DNA from: Struthidea cinerea
Taxonomy: Eukaryota > Chordata > Aves > Passeriformes > Corcoracidae
Reading direction: 5' to 3'
NCBI GenBank assembly: GCA_013397865.1
Contig: VZTI01000933.1
Span: 1,239,867 to 1,303,866 of the forward strand
Length of the DNA stretch: 64,000 nt
Shown: in pieces, positions 27,313 to 38,960 of the stretch
Position numbering within the stretch: position 1 is the stretch's first letter
Layout of the letters: every line of letters begins with the position of its first letter
Position numbers and translations under genes: made by a program
Notes under the pieces: model-generated
Seen by the model: only the letters and a program-made list of their open reading frames with translations
Told to the model about the DNA's origin: nothing
The model's database searches: none

Positions 27313-28116
27313 TGTGGTGGGTTGACACAGGCTGGGTACCAGGTCCCAACCAAAGCTGCTCTGTCACTGCCCTGCTCAGCTGGGCAGGGGAGAGAAAATG
27401 TAATGAAAGGCTTGTGGGTCAAAATCAGGGCAGGGAGAGATCACTCAGCAATTACTGTCATGGGCAAAATGCACTCAGCTTGGGGAAATTAGCTTAATAT
27501 ATTACCAATCAAATCAGAGTAGGATAATGGGAAATAAAAACTGAATCTAAAAACACTTTTTCCCCACCTCTCCCTTCTTCCCTGGCTTCACTGCTGATTT
27601 TCTCTATCTCCTCCCCAACCAGTGGCACAGGGGGATGGGGAATTTGGGGTTTGGTCAGTTCATCACACATTTTCTCTGCTGCTCCTTCCTTCTCAGGGGA
27701 GGACTTCTCTCAGTCTTCCCCTGCTCCAGCATGGGGTCCTTCCTGCGGAAGACAGTCCTCCTTGAACTTATCCAGTGTGAGTCCTTCCCACAGGCTGCAG
27801 GGGAATCTCAGCTCCAGTGCTTGGAGCACCTCCTCCCCCTCCTTTTCCACTGACCTTGGTGTCTGCTGGGTTGTTTCTCTCACATACTCTCATTCCTCTC
27901 TTCTGATTGCATTTGCACAGGGTTTTTTTTCCGTCATCTTACATCTGTTATCCCAGCAGTGCTGCCACCAATGTGGATGGGCTCAGCCTTGGCCAGCGGT
28001 GGGTCTGCCTTGGAGCTGGCTGGCCTTGGCTCCATCACACCTGGGGGAAACTTCCAGCAGCTTCTCACAGAGTCACCCCTGTAGCGACCAAAAATGTGCC
28101 ACACAAACCCAATAAA
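27313..28116 (+). mobile_element. ERVL-type solo LTR (+ orientation)
   Basis: Seen: begins TGTGGTGGGTTGACACAGGC, a hallmark start of a widespread avian ERVL-type LTR, and ends with CCACACAAACCCAATA, the usual end sequence of that family. It is flanked by ATTTA (27308-27312 and 28117-28121), a 5-bp duplication consistent with ERVL; the terminal CA appears mutated to AA, so the end is uncertain by a few bases. It contains one copy of the GCTCCAGCATGGGGTCCTT motif (about 27732) that is tandemly expanded in the related LTR at 29553-30678. Frames of up to 154 codons inside it are chance frames. Family name is from memory of bird repeats. Confidence 0.85.
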
Positions 28117-28121
28117 ATTTA

Positions 28122-29547
28122 ATTTCACTAATTAAAATCAACTGCTTCAACACAGGAAACAATTTTTTGTTACTTTCTACCTCATTTTCCCTCCTCATCC
28201 CAGAAATAACCAGGTGGATGTCATGTGATCAACCCCAAAAATGTACTGTCGATAGCTAAATTGAATTTATGTGGAGATACATTAATCAGAAGCTGACTCT
28301 CAGACAGATGGGAGTAGGTGAGGTTAGACTGAAAATGGATAAAAGTAAGAACAGAGAGAATCAAGAAGAAGAAAAATACTGGTATTAAAAAGAAAAATTA
28401 CATCAATAACTCGAGTAAATTTGGTTAAAAAAACTAATGTAAGATATTGGGTTGGCAGTTAGCATGGAAGAAAGAGAGGAAATTAGAGAAAAAGAATTTA
28501 CAAATGATGAGCATTTGATGTGAGTTCAGCAGGTCCCAGATAAGCAGTGATCAGACAAGTCTGAACACAGACCCACATTCCATCACACAGGAGCTGTCAC
28601 TGTCACACCTCTGTCATAGGCAACACCTGTGCCTGCATAAATGGACACTTGTTCTGCTTTGCAGGCAGCCGTGTCCCTATCAGCACGTGCAGATAAAGCC
28701 CCCTGAACTTTGGACAAGGAGCTGAGCAGCTTGTGTTAACCCAGGAGAGAGAGTTTTGCCGTATTTGTTTGCTGTTCTCATTTCTCACTCCAGAATATAT
28801 TGCAGGTTATCAAAGATGGCTCTTGCAAACACACATAGGAACAATTTAGGGGGCATTCACGAAGACTAAATTTAGCCTCAGAAGGTTTTTCTTCCCCTGC
28901 TTCTTGTAGAATCCAGAGGAAGAATTTCCTCTGGGGCAACTCCAAGCACCTACGATGAACTCCCTTTGAGACACAGATGAGGATTTTTCTACTCTCCACT
29001 GACTGTGGAAAGATCCTAAGGCAAATAAACTCCTTAGGCTAAAGATGGCCTTTGCAATTATCCTCCTGTGCAGCCTGGTTTAAGAAGCAGGAGCAGTGAA
29101 TCAGTCACTAACAGATTTTGAGTCAGTTCTAGGATTTTTAAGGCTCACAGAATGCTACAACTCCTCCACTGACTTTAAACACTCCAGGGCACTGAGTATG
29201 TACAGCAACTGGAAATCTGTAAGGATTGCTACACTATCAATAAACAACATACTGCAGGGCTGACATCTATTCAGAACACAAGTAACAGTGGTAGGACGTA
29301 ATTCAGAGCAGAACATGGTTTAATTAAAATGCTTGTGGATGTTGTTAAAGAAACAATGCTATAGATGAATGCTCATTTTACTGTCTATTTGTATACTCTA
29401 CTCTCGTTACCTAATCTGCCCGTATATGGGTGCTAAGTGGACATGCATTCCTACCAGAGCAAACCCATGGAAAACACAGCTGTTCATTGCTGTTTCTAAC
29501 GTGGAATTGTTTCTGGTGAAATTTTGTGACATTTTAATTGTGGATCA
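28122..29547. other. Spacer between the two inverted ERVL LTRs
   Basis: About 1.4 kb of AT-rich DNA without gag, pol or env similarity, so the two LTRs are independent insertions, not the ends of one provirus (they are also in opposite orientation). Confidence 0.8.
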
Positions 29548-29552
29548 CATAT

Positions 29553-30678
29553 TGCATTGGGTCTGTGTGGCAAGGTTCTGGTAGCAGGGAGGGGACAGGC
29601 ATGGCTAAAGAGGTGGCTTAAGGGAGCAGTGGCTGAAAGCTTCCCCCATGTCCAACAGAGCCCAAGTCAGCCAACTCCAAGACAGACCCACCACTGGCCA
29701 AGACCAAGCCAATCAGAAATTGCAGCAATACCTCTGTGGTAACATATTTAAGAAGGAAAAAAAAAAGTTATTGTGCAGAAGCAATTGCAACCAGGGAAGG
29801 GAGGACTGAGAATATGTGAGAGAAACACTCTGCAGACACCAAGGTCAGGGCAGGAGGAGGGGCAGGAGGTGGTCCAGGTGCCAGAGCAGATTCCCCTGCA
29901 GCCTGTGGTGCAGACGATGGCAAGGCAGATTGTACCCCAGCAGCCCATGAAGATCCACAGGGGAACAGAGACCTGCCTGCAGCCCATGAAGGAAACCCAT
30001 GCCAGAGCAGTGGGATGCCCTACAGAACGCTGTGAATCCGTGGCAAGCCCATGCTGGAGCAGGTTCCTGGGAGGGACTTGCAGACCTGTGGAGAGGGGAG
30101 CCCACGCTGGAGCAGGTTTGTTGGCAGCGTTTGTGACCCCATGGGGGACCCATGCTGGAGCAGGCTGTTCCTGAGGGACTGCAGCCCACGGGAAGGGACC
30201 CACGCTGGAGCAGTTCATGGAGAACTGTAGCCCGTGGGAAGGACTCAAGCTGGAGAAGTCTGGGGAGGATGGTCTCCTGTGAGAGGGACCCCACGCTGGA
30301 GCAGGGAAAGGGCTCTTCTCCCTGAGCAGCAGCAGAAATAATTTGTGATGAACTGCCCATAATCCCCATTCCCGATCTCCCTGCGCCACTGGTTGGGGAG
30401 GAGGTAGAGCCCAAAAAGGAGGGTGGGGGAAGGTGTTTTTAAGACTTGTTTTACTTCTCATTGTCGTACTCTGATTTTGGTTGGTAGTAAATTCAATTAA
30501 TTTCTCTAAGGCAATTCCATTTTGCCCACGACAGTCATTGCTGAGAGTGATCTTTCCCTGCTCTCATATCAATCCACAAGCTTTTCGGTATATTTTCTCT
30601 CTGCTGTCCAGCTGAGGAGGGGAAAGTGAGAGCAGCTTTGGTGGGCACCTGGCATTCAGCCTGGGTCAACGCAAAACA
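29553..30678 (-). mobile_element. ERVL-type solo LTR (- orientation) with internal minisatellite
   Basis: Seen: on the + strand it starts TGCATTGGGTCTGTGTGGCA and ends GGTCAACGCAAAACA, the reverse complement of the same LTR family as 27313-28116. Shared parts include the first 200 bp on the element strand, the ACCAACCAAAATCAGAGTA region, CCTCCCCAACCAGTGGC and the CTGACCTTGGTGTCTGC region. It is about 320 bp longer, mainly through a 45-52 bp tandem repeat at about 29870-30310. The flanks (CATAT before, TATAT after) give an imperfect 5-bp duplication. The longest minus-strand frame (237 codons, 29748-30461) exists because of the stop-poor GC-rich repeat and is not taken as a gene. Confidence 0.87.
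29995..30310. repeat. Minisatellite of 45-52 bp units in an ERVL LTR
   Basis: The core CCCA(T/C)GCTGGAGCAG recurs at about 30050, 30102, 30150, 30200, 30246 (degenerate, AAGCTGGAGAAG) and 30291, with weaker units before it (for example CCCATGCCAGAGCAG near 30000). Spacing is 45-52 bp, and spacers share GGGACC/GGGAAGGGACC blocks. The sister LTR at 27313 has only one such core, so the array expanded within the LTR lineage. Confidence 0.85.
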
Positions 30679-32094
30679 TATATATAAATAATCATAGATC
30701 TGAAAAACAGTATAAGAGCTTTTAGTGACTGAGTCAAATGAGAGAAATTTAAGCTTAGTCTCACTACTCATCCAGTCTCTGAGCTACAGAGAGGGAAAGT
30801 CTTGGTGTTCCTACTGTCCCTGATTTAACACAATCTTCCTGGTGTTTCCTTAGCAGTTAATTGACTGTGTTCATAGTAGCAGCAGGGGATGAGACAATGG
30901 TGTCTTTCCTGTGTTGCCACATCACCTCAGTCTTAGCAGATTGTGATGGTACAAAAGCAGTGACATCAACCTAGATCCCATCTTCTGTGCTTATGCAAAA
31001 TGCTTATAGCTCTATGGTTATAAGAAAATGAGATCAGTAGATGACATTGAGGAACTAAGACTTTCTTCATTAACTTTATCAATGAACTGTACCTTCTTCT
31101 TGGCTATCTCAAGAGTTTTGGTTATCCAGTGAAAGGGTGTAGTAATATGAGGAAAATCTCATTCACAGGATCAGCTGAGAGAGTTTCAGAAAAGGCTTTG
31201 TGGAAAGGGGAAGGGCAGTAGGGAGAACATGAGAAGATACTGTAATGAAAAGCCAGCAGAAATGTGTCTTGTTCCAATGAAAATGGGAAACACTGAAGAG
31301 AAAATGGGTCACTGAGGGCTACTTAAACAAGTAAAACTAAAATATGAACTGTGCTAGAAACAGAAAACTGGAGGGTCACCAAAACAGGGTTTTATATTCC
31401 AAGTTTAGTACACAGGAGAGAAACAGGGACAGCATGAGGATACACTGAAACAGCTGCCAAGAGGTTAAAAATAATATGAAAATACTGTGTTACAAGTCCT
31501 GAAGGCACAATAACAAAAAATTACTTGACCAAGAAAATATTAATTGTAATTAATTTGTAATAAGGAGATAAATTTTGAGACCAGTTCTTATTCTCCCTAA
31601 AACTAATTGGACTTTTGCCATGAAGTTTATTGAGAAGGAGATTACACTTTAAATAATGGCTTGCTTAAGAAATCATTGATGTAATTATGAACTGCTGGGA
31701 AAAATAACTAAGAAATACATAATGAAATATCATCACTTGAACAAATGCATCTGAGGTGTCCCTTCAGATATTTAAAGAACTGATGGAACAGCTAGTTTCT
31801 AAAAAAACCCACAGAGACTTGAGGAAGTATCAGGAGACTAATAAAGTGTCGGCATGCCAGAAGTCTTTAAAAACTGAAAAAAGAGTAACTATGGAAACTA
31901 TTGTCTTATGGGCATGGCTCCAAATTGAAACAAATATTATAAATAGTGAAGCTGAAGGGGAAAATGTATTTATATGGAGGTGAATAGTGTAACAAGACCC
32001 TGATATGGCACAGGTGTACTGCAGTAAACCAAGCCAGGCCAATTAGAATGTTTATCCCTCCACATCTTCTATGATGAAGACAGAAGATTAGCAG

Positions 32095-32330
32095 AGGACA
32101 AAACAGCATCAAGACTTTACAAAGGCTCTTGATGCTGTGCCACATAATATCTTAAGGAAATTACTGAAACAAGTCAGCTGGGGCTAAAATTCACTTAAAG
32201 GTATCAAAGGCTGGCCACTGAACTGTAGACAGAAAGTGAATCTTAATAGCAGTCAGCATTGTCAAGGATAAGCACAGAGTAGTATCCTTTAAAGGTCAAG
32301 ATATGGTCCAATATCTGGAGGATAAGGCGC
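32095..32330 (+). pseudogene. Decayed LINE (CR1-like) reverse-transcriptase fragment
   Basis: At 32119-32166 one frame reads TKALDAVPHNILRKLL, closely matching the KAFDxVPHxxLLxKL block of non-LTR retrotransposon reverse transcriptases. About 50 bp further on, GGCTGGCCACTGAACTG followed by AGACAGAAAGTG resembles the next conserved CR1 stretch (NWLxGRxQRV). Frames are broken on both sides, so it is a fossil. Assignment to CR1 rather than another LINE clade is inferred. Confidence 0.55.
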
Positions 32331-35300
32331 TAGTTAAATGTGAAAGTGGTTACAAAAGTAGGAAGACTGATTAACAGCACAGAGGAGAGAGGTTCAGATT
32401 GTTCTCTAAGGTTACTCTGGATCTCATAAAGGCAGGCTAAACGTAAAATGAAATTAATAAGTGATAATGCTAAGCATTAACAGTACTTTGTGCCCATTAG
32501 GGAACAAATAAATTTTATGAACTACAATTACATTTTTTTGTGTATGAAAGAATTTGTCTTTTTTAGATGCTTATTCAGAATTTATAAAGCTAATCAGAAA
32601 ACTGAAATTCAGAAAGAAGCACCATCAATAACATTAATGAAATGATAATTTGCTTTTTATCTTTCTTTATCTGAGAGAAATATTCCCTTTTAATTGTTTC
32701 TGTTGCTCAAATTAGGTTGAGATTTGCACACCCAATTGGTACCATCAGAGGGCTCCATACTCTGAAGTTTTCCTTGTGAATGCGAATGGTGTGGCAGTGG
32801 TGGGTGGTAAGGAATGAAGGTTTAGATACTGGGCATTTCTGTGATTGTCCTGCGTCAGACCACGGACTTACCCAGGGTAGTACGGTCCCTTTAGCAGTGG
32901 CTGAAAATGGGTGTTTACAGAAGGTGGAGGGCATGACAAGCACGTGTAATAGTCTTCAGTTACTCCTTCCTGGACTTCATTAGTTTTCAGCTTAGGGACT
33001 CTGAGTCACTTGTGGTTTTAGTAACTCTAAAGGATTCCTTTTGCACGAATTTTTCCAGCCTTCCCTTGAATGATCAAAAATTTGTAGCACTGGCACTGTC
33101 CTTTAGTCTTACAACTATTAGATCCATCGCAGAAGGTACCACCTCCTTTTGTTCGCTCTGAAGCTGTTGCTATTAACTGCAATTGACACCCTCTAATTCC
33201 TGTATCAGGAGACTGGGCAGAGCCAGACTCGTGGTTACCCCGTTTGTGCCACTTGTGCTGCAGTGAATCTCTACCTCACATGCCCTTAGTTGCCTTTTTC
33301 ACAGACTGATTGTCCTTTAATCTGAGTAGTAGACTAGCTTTTTCCTGCACTGAAGCCATTTTTCCAGATTCATGAGTAGGTTCCCTGGCCTCAGAAGTCA
33401 CAAGATTGCCTCGAAATTGTATCTTTGATGTTTTAAAGTATGCTTTATGGCCTTGCATGAGAAGCCCAAATGCATGAACTGAATGCAATTCCTGAAATGA
33501 AGTCCCCAGAACAGGGAAGGAGAGACATTTTGAGACGTATGAGCTACTGCATGCACCTCACTGGAGAGCTCCCAGAAATTGTGGGGCTTCCTAGCATCTC
33601 AAACAACACCAAAGCAGAAAACAGCAGGCAGAGACATTTCCAGGAGAGCTGTAGCCTCACTGCTGGACTTGGTGTGAGGGTGCCTGGCCATGGGTGTTAC
33701 CTTTGTAGAAAGGGGAAAAGAGACTCACTCAAGAGCTAAGAACAAACATGCTGCTCTGCCTTGGATTTTCCTAGAATATAAAAGGGGAACTTCTGCCATC
33801 ATCCTTCTTGTCTGAGCATTTGAGGAGGCTCTTGCTTTGCTATCTGAGAACATAACAAAGAGGTTCCTGCTTAGATACTGTGCCTAGTGCTCTAAATTGT
33901 CATACATCAGTGTCTGTCTCAGTTAGCAAAAGATGCTCTGTCACATTGCACATTAACTCTACAGAGTCACGGTTTTCACTTAGGGTTTTAAGTTTTGGGG
34001 TGGTTTTTTGTCTTTCTGTCACGAGTCTGTGGATTTTACTTCAGTTCTATGGTATTTCAAGAATATTTTGCACACAATCTTTCTCAAGTATGTGCCTTTG
34101 CATGCTTGAAACACTTGACATATCCATTACAGACAGAGAATGACTGCAAAATTGCAAAGAATTTATTTCTGTGAAACTTCAGGGATTAGATGCTAAGTTT
34201 AGTCAGTGCACCTTTAGGACTGCCCCTCAATACTGATTTTGATCCTTCTTTTTATCTGTCCTTTAATATTTTGCTTTTCTCCTCAAAAGTGACATATTAA
34301 TAGGAGGAAAAAATCCCAAAATGCTGTCTTTAATTTCTCCCTGGTTTTTCTTTCCTGAAAACCATGTCTGTAGACTTTTTGCCTTCTGCTTGCACAGTCC
34401 ACCGAGCAATAACACAAGTTGTTTTCTATTCCCAAATGAGAAGGCAGAGCTGGAACTCTCAGTCTTGCTGAGGTCTGAGAAAGGGGGTTTCTTTTATAAC
34501 TTGCAGATAAAAACCTGCTACAATGAAATACAAGAGTTTTCAAACAGTGAGAACGGGGTTTCCCAGCTCTGTACTGTGCTCTGCTGCTAACACACAGCAG
34601 TTTTCCCAAAACGGAGGGCAACACAGGTAGGGCTGAACTTTGTAATCGTGTGGGGGGTTTGTTTGTGGGGAGGAAAGGAATACACAGCCCCTTCCCCCTT
34701 GCTCTAGGGCATGAATGAGGTTGTGCCTTTTAGGAAAGAAGCCACACACCTCTCCAGCTGGCTGGCAGCCTCTCTGCCTTTCTGCTGTAGAGTAGTAGCC
34801 CTGCAGCAAGATCTTGCTGACCTACCTGGGGGACTGTGAGTGCCAGGCTGAGGCAGGAGAGCTGAGATTGTTGAAGCTCGCCAGGCAAGAGCTGTGTGTC
34901 ACAGCTCTTGTTTCCTGGTACGTGCATCATGCTAGAAAATGCTGCTTCTCTCTCCTTGTGTGAGGTTACTGTAATAACAGACACGTTGTTGAACTACAGA
35001 AGTCGGTAAGATTCTGTTTATCTAAATGTTGAAAGTCTGAGAGGTTGCTGTTGTGGCAAATTCTTTGCAAGCTTTTGCAGTTCTAAACACATGACCCTCT
35101 GCTGTCTCTAACGATGTGCTGCCATTGGCAGACTTTCCATTACATAATGTTGACCCATATTTGTGGTATGTGACATTTTTTGCTAAACACTGTCAGGGAT
35201 AATCTGTCACAGAATAATTTTTCTGATTATATGCTGAGACTCCCTCATCCTTTGGCATAAACATAACTTGTGCCTCAGACAATGCTGTTCCTTGTTAAGA

Positions 35301-36159
35301 CAAGCAGAGTATAGTTCTCTCAGGTAAGAAAAATGCCATGAGAGCATTGTATGCTCTGAGACTGAAATACCTAGGACTAAATTCATTGCCAAGTGGTTGC
35401 ATGGAATCACATCTGGGAGTAATTTGAGCTTTAAAAAAATGTTAATCCCTAGCCCAGGTGATGGGAGGAGTGATAGGCTGAAGGAAGCATGGAGTCTGAA
35501 GTGTGACTCTGCAAAATACTGTCTCAGGCAGGTCCAGATTTAGAAAAGCAGAGTTATGGAAAAGATTTTTCTGCTCTACATTTACACTGAAGTCTGTGCC
35601 AGTATTAGGAGAGTTAATCAGTCTTTTCTTAAAAAAAAAAAAAAATTGTAATGGTGTGGGGAAAGAAACAGCTATAGCTCAGCCAGGGGTTATTGCTATA
35701 AGGTAGCTGAGAAACGAGAGGCGTTTGAGGAATGGGAACACCCCTAAAGCTGTCCGCTTTCAAAGAGCTATGCAAAATCCATCTGTTCTTAAAAACCTGA
35801 TTTCAGTTGCATAGAATAAGAAGTAGAAGAGAGAAAGGTCTATAAAATAGAGGCAGAGAGAATAAAATGGGAATTCTCTCAGTATTCAAGAACAGTGTCT
35901 GTTTCAAATGGACTTTATATGATGTTATAGCAAAGAAGTAACAAGATTGTGTGAGCTGCTGAAGCGTCTGCCACATTGTGGAAAGGAATGAATGTGGAAC
36001 ATAAGGCTGAGAGACTAAATACACCATCTTCAGAGAAAGACATTTTCCAGCCTTACGTAGGAGATGACTGTGTGCTAAGAACAGTTGCAATATCAAGGAG
36101 AAAGGTTTTGCTTCAGTGCAGGGAATTAATGCTTGTCAGAGACAAAATTAAAAGCTGAT

Positions 36160-36454
36160 GAATGCAGTCTCACCCACTTTCATTTCTTCCCTCTCTGATT
36201 CTATATTTGTCCTCATTCTGTCTGTGCATTCATTCATACATTCCTCTCCCTTCCCACCTCCCCATTGACTCACACTCTCCCTTCCTGTTATTACTTCCTT
36301 TTCATTTTCTCTTCCTTTAGGTTCCCTTCCCACTCATTCCATTTCTCCCCTGCCTGACCCCTCTGCACACATTTTCCATCCTGATGAAAAACATCAGAGA
36401 AATAAAGAGCAGGGAAAAAAAAGATGAACAAGAAAGAGTGTGTGTGTGTGTGTG
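36160..36454. repeat. Polypyrimidine tract followed by purine tract and (GT)n
   Basis: 36165-36366 is strongly C/T-biased on the + strand (CCCTTCCCACCTCCCC, CTTCCTTTTCATTTTCTCTT and similar). After a short transition, 36384-36437 is A/G-biased (GAGAAATAAAGAGCAGGG, AAAAAAAAGATGAACAAG). A (GT)8 run lies at 36438-36454. No coding frame is convincing here. Confidence 0.8.
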
Positions 36455-37639
36455 CGAGTATACAGTCCCAGAAGGGTGCTCGATATTGCACTCTCTCCCC
36501 AGGATGTACTACAGATTTTTGAAGGTATCAGAGGGGTTCCAGGCTCCTAAAATCTATTCCTTGCTTCTAGGCTGCAGCTCTTGGGCTCTTGGCAGTGCTT
36601 TATGAAAGGCAACACCAGAGTTCATTTTCTGAGATTAGTGTCCCCAGAAACCATCATAACGAATGCAAGGATCCCAAAGTCCAGTGGTAGTGGAATGACA
36701 GACATCTAGCTGTGCATGGGGCTTGCTACTGTGCCAGATCAGTGAGGGCTGGGAGGACACTGGGTGGTCTTGGGACTGCAGAAAGAGAAATGGGAGCTTT
36801 AGGGACTCTGGATTTGCTGTCATGCAATGCTGATCAAGAAACATCACAGCCTCACTCTTGATGGGAGCCTGTGTGCAGTGAACTGCTGTTTCTCAAAGCA
36901 ACCAGTGCTGGTGTCTCAAGATCAATGGCTAAATGGTGTGAATTTTGGTTTGGTGAAACAACAAACTGGTGCCAGGAATGCTTGTTGTAATGTGTGGTAG
37001 GAAATGGGCTCAAACCACTTTCCAGTCTGGAAATTGGTGATCCCATCCCACCACAGTGAACTTGATCCCAGAGTCAGTCTGTGACCTGGAGAAAGCAGTG
37101 CACTCCTGCAGCCCGAGGCCCAGAGGCTGCTCCTTTGTCCAGCCTGCGGGCCTGTGGAGGGAGCTGAGCTGTCACACTTGATGATGCTGCAGTGCTACAC
37201 CAGTTTAATCTATTAGCCTATTACTCTTTAAATTTTCTTCTTTTCTGGCCCTGTTCTTGTTCCTCAAGCTGGGAACTGATATATAAGTGCTTTTCAAAAA
37301 AGCTTGATAGGAATGGCACCGCTACCATGTGGATTATTTCTCCTTCCCACAAAAAGGGGAGGTGGGAAGTGTGCAGAGCAGATAGCCAGAAATGGCTCAT
37401 TCCCATACCCTCTCTTGCAATCAATAACCTGCCATCTTTTCTATGTTTATCAATCTAAAACCGGATATTTCTTTCTGCAAATTCTTGCATAATCGAAGGA
37501 TCAGAGTGGACGGCAAAGCCCTTACAGTTGGGTGTGATTGCACGCAGCTGTCGTGGTGGGCTGTGCGCTTGGAGAAGGGCAAGTCGCTAGCAGTGGCTTG
37601 GGGGTGGTTTTGCCTTGGGCGACTCTCTCGGGTTATGGA

Positions 37640-38960
37640 GTAACCTCGAAACAAACCACGCCGCGGCGGTGGGCAGCTGTGCTCGAGGCCGGCCGGCTGG
37701 AACCCGGACCGGCCGTTCGCAGGGCCTGACCCGGAGGGCTCGGACTCCTCGGGAGCTTCCCGTGGAGGCGCGGCCTCCGTTACATAAGGAGCGCAGGGGG
37801 AAGGGACGGTTCCGCGGCGGCGGCCGCGGCCCCTTTAAACGCGGATCCCGGGGCGCGCCGGGCGCCCGCCTCGCTGCTGCCCCCTCCCCGGCTCGCTGCG
37901 GTGACAANNNNNNNNNNNNNNNNNNNNNNNNNNNNNNNNNNNNNNNNNNNNNNNNNNNNNNNNNNNNNNNNNNNNNNNNNNNNNNNNNNNNNNNNNNNNN
38001 NNNNNNNNNNNNNNNNNNNNNNNNNNNNNNNNNNNNNNNNNNNNNNNNNNNNNNNNNNNNNNNNNNNNNNNNNNNNNNNNNNNNNNNNNNNNNNNNNNNN
38101 NNNNNNNNNNNNNNNNNNNNNNNNNNNNNNNNNNNNNNNNNNNNNNNNNNNNNNNNNNNNNNNNNNNNNNNNNNNNNNNNNNNNNNNNNNNNNNNNNNNN
38201 NNNNNNNNNNNNNNNNNNNNNNNNNNNNNNNNNNNNNNNNNNNNNNNNNNNNNNNNNNNNNNNNNNNNNNNNNNNNNNNNNNNNNNNNNNNNNNNNNNNN
38301 NNNNNNNNNNNNNNNNNNNNNNNNNNNNNNNNNNNNNNNNNNNNNNNNNNNNNNNNNNNNNNNNNNNNNNNNNNNNNNNNNNNNNNNNNNNNNNNNNNNN
38401 NNNNNNNNNNNNNNNNNNNNNNNNNNNNNNNNNNNNNNNNNNNNNNNNNNNNNNNNNNNNNNNNNNNNNNNNNNNNNNNNNNNNNNNNNNNNNNNNNNNN
38501 NNNNNNNNNNNNNNNNNNNNNNNNNNNNNNNNNNNNNNNNNNNNNNNNNNNNNNNNNNNNNNNNNNNNNNNNNNNNNNNNNNNNNNNNNNNNNNNNNNNN
38601 NNNNNNNNNNNNNNNNNNNNNNNNNNNNNNNNNNNNNNNNNNNNNNNNNNNNNNNNNNNNNNNNNNNNNNNNNNNNNNNNNNNNNNNNNNNNNNNNNNNN
38701 NNNNNNNNNNNNNNNNNNNNNNNNNNNNNNNNNNNNNNNNNNNNNNNNNNNNNNNNNNNNNNNNNNNNNNNNNNNNNNNNNNNNNNNNNNNNNNNNNNNN
38801 NNNNNNNNNNNNNNNNNNNCGCCGTGCCCTGCGCCGAGCCGCGCTGCCCGCCCGCTCCCCGCCGCGCCGCGCCTGGCGCCCGCACCGCCGCGGGAGACCG
38901 CAGTGCCCTGGGGACGGCGGCTGTCAGCCTGTCCGCCCGTCCGTCCCCCGGCAGGCAGAT
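37640..38960 (+). promoter_or_regulatory. PHYHIPL: CpG island, probable PHYHIPL promoter and hidden first exon
   Basis: Seen: base composition changes sharply near 37640 to very GC- and CpG-rich sequence, with CGCCGCGGCGG, CGGCGGCCGCGG and GGCGCGCCGGGCGCCCGCC type runs. It continues after the gap with similar CG-dense sequence to about 38960 and then returns to AT-rich DNA. A TTTAAA sits at about 37832. No CpG cluster of similar density occurs elsewhere in the window. Inferred: this is the promoter of the next + strand gene, PHYHIPL, whose exon 2 is 20 kb downstream. The known N-terminal PHYHIPL residues are not encoded in any frame of the flanks I can read, so the first coding exon would be inside the N run. 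Orientation is assigned only from this context; a bidirectional promoter or an unrelated gene is possible. Confidence 0.6.
37908..38819. other. Assembly gap (912 N)
   Basis: An unbroken run of N lies inside the CpG island. Both flanks are extremely GC-rich, which is the usual cause of drop-out in short-read bird assemblies. The true length may differ from the N count. Any open frame running through it is an artefact of translating N. Confidence 0.99.

Larger units (their letters stand above)
30684..37639. other. Non-coding region upstream of the CpG island
   Basis: Contains the LINE reverse-transcriptase fossil near 32.1 kb, a 15-base A run at about 35631 and the pyrimidine/purine block at 36.16-36.45 kb. 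No exon-like frame was recognised. If the CpG island is the PHYHIPL promoter, proximal enhancers could lie here, but none can be pinpointed by eye. Confidence 0.6.

Noticed and set aside
27651..28115. 154-codon + strand frame
   Set aside because: Falls within the ERVL LTR at 27313-28116, which is non-coding.
28122..29547. Possibility that the two ERVL LTRs bound one provirus
   Set aside because: They are in opposite orientation, have separate target duplications and differ in length, and the spacer has no retroviral similarity.
29748..30461. 237-codon minus-strand frame
   Set aside because: Lies wholly inside an ERVL LTR and its minisatellite; a second overlapping frame is also open, as expected in stop-poor tandem repeats.
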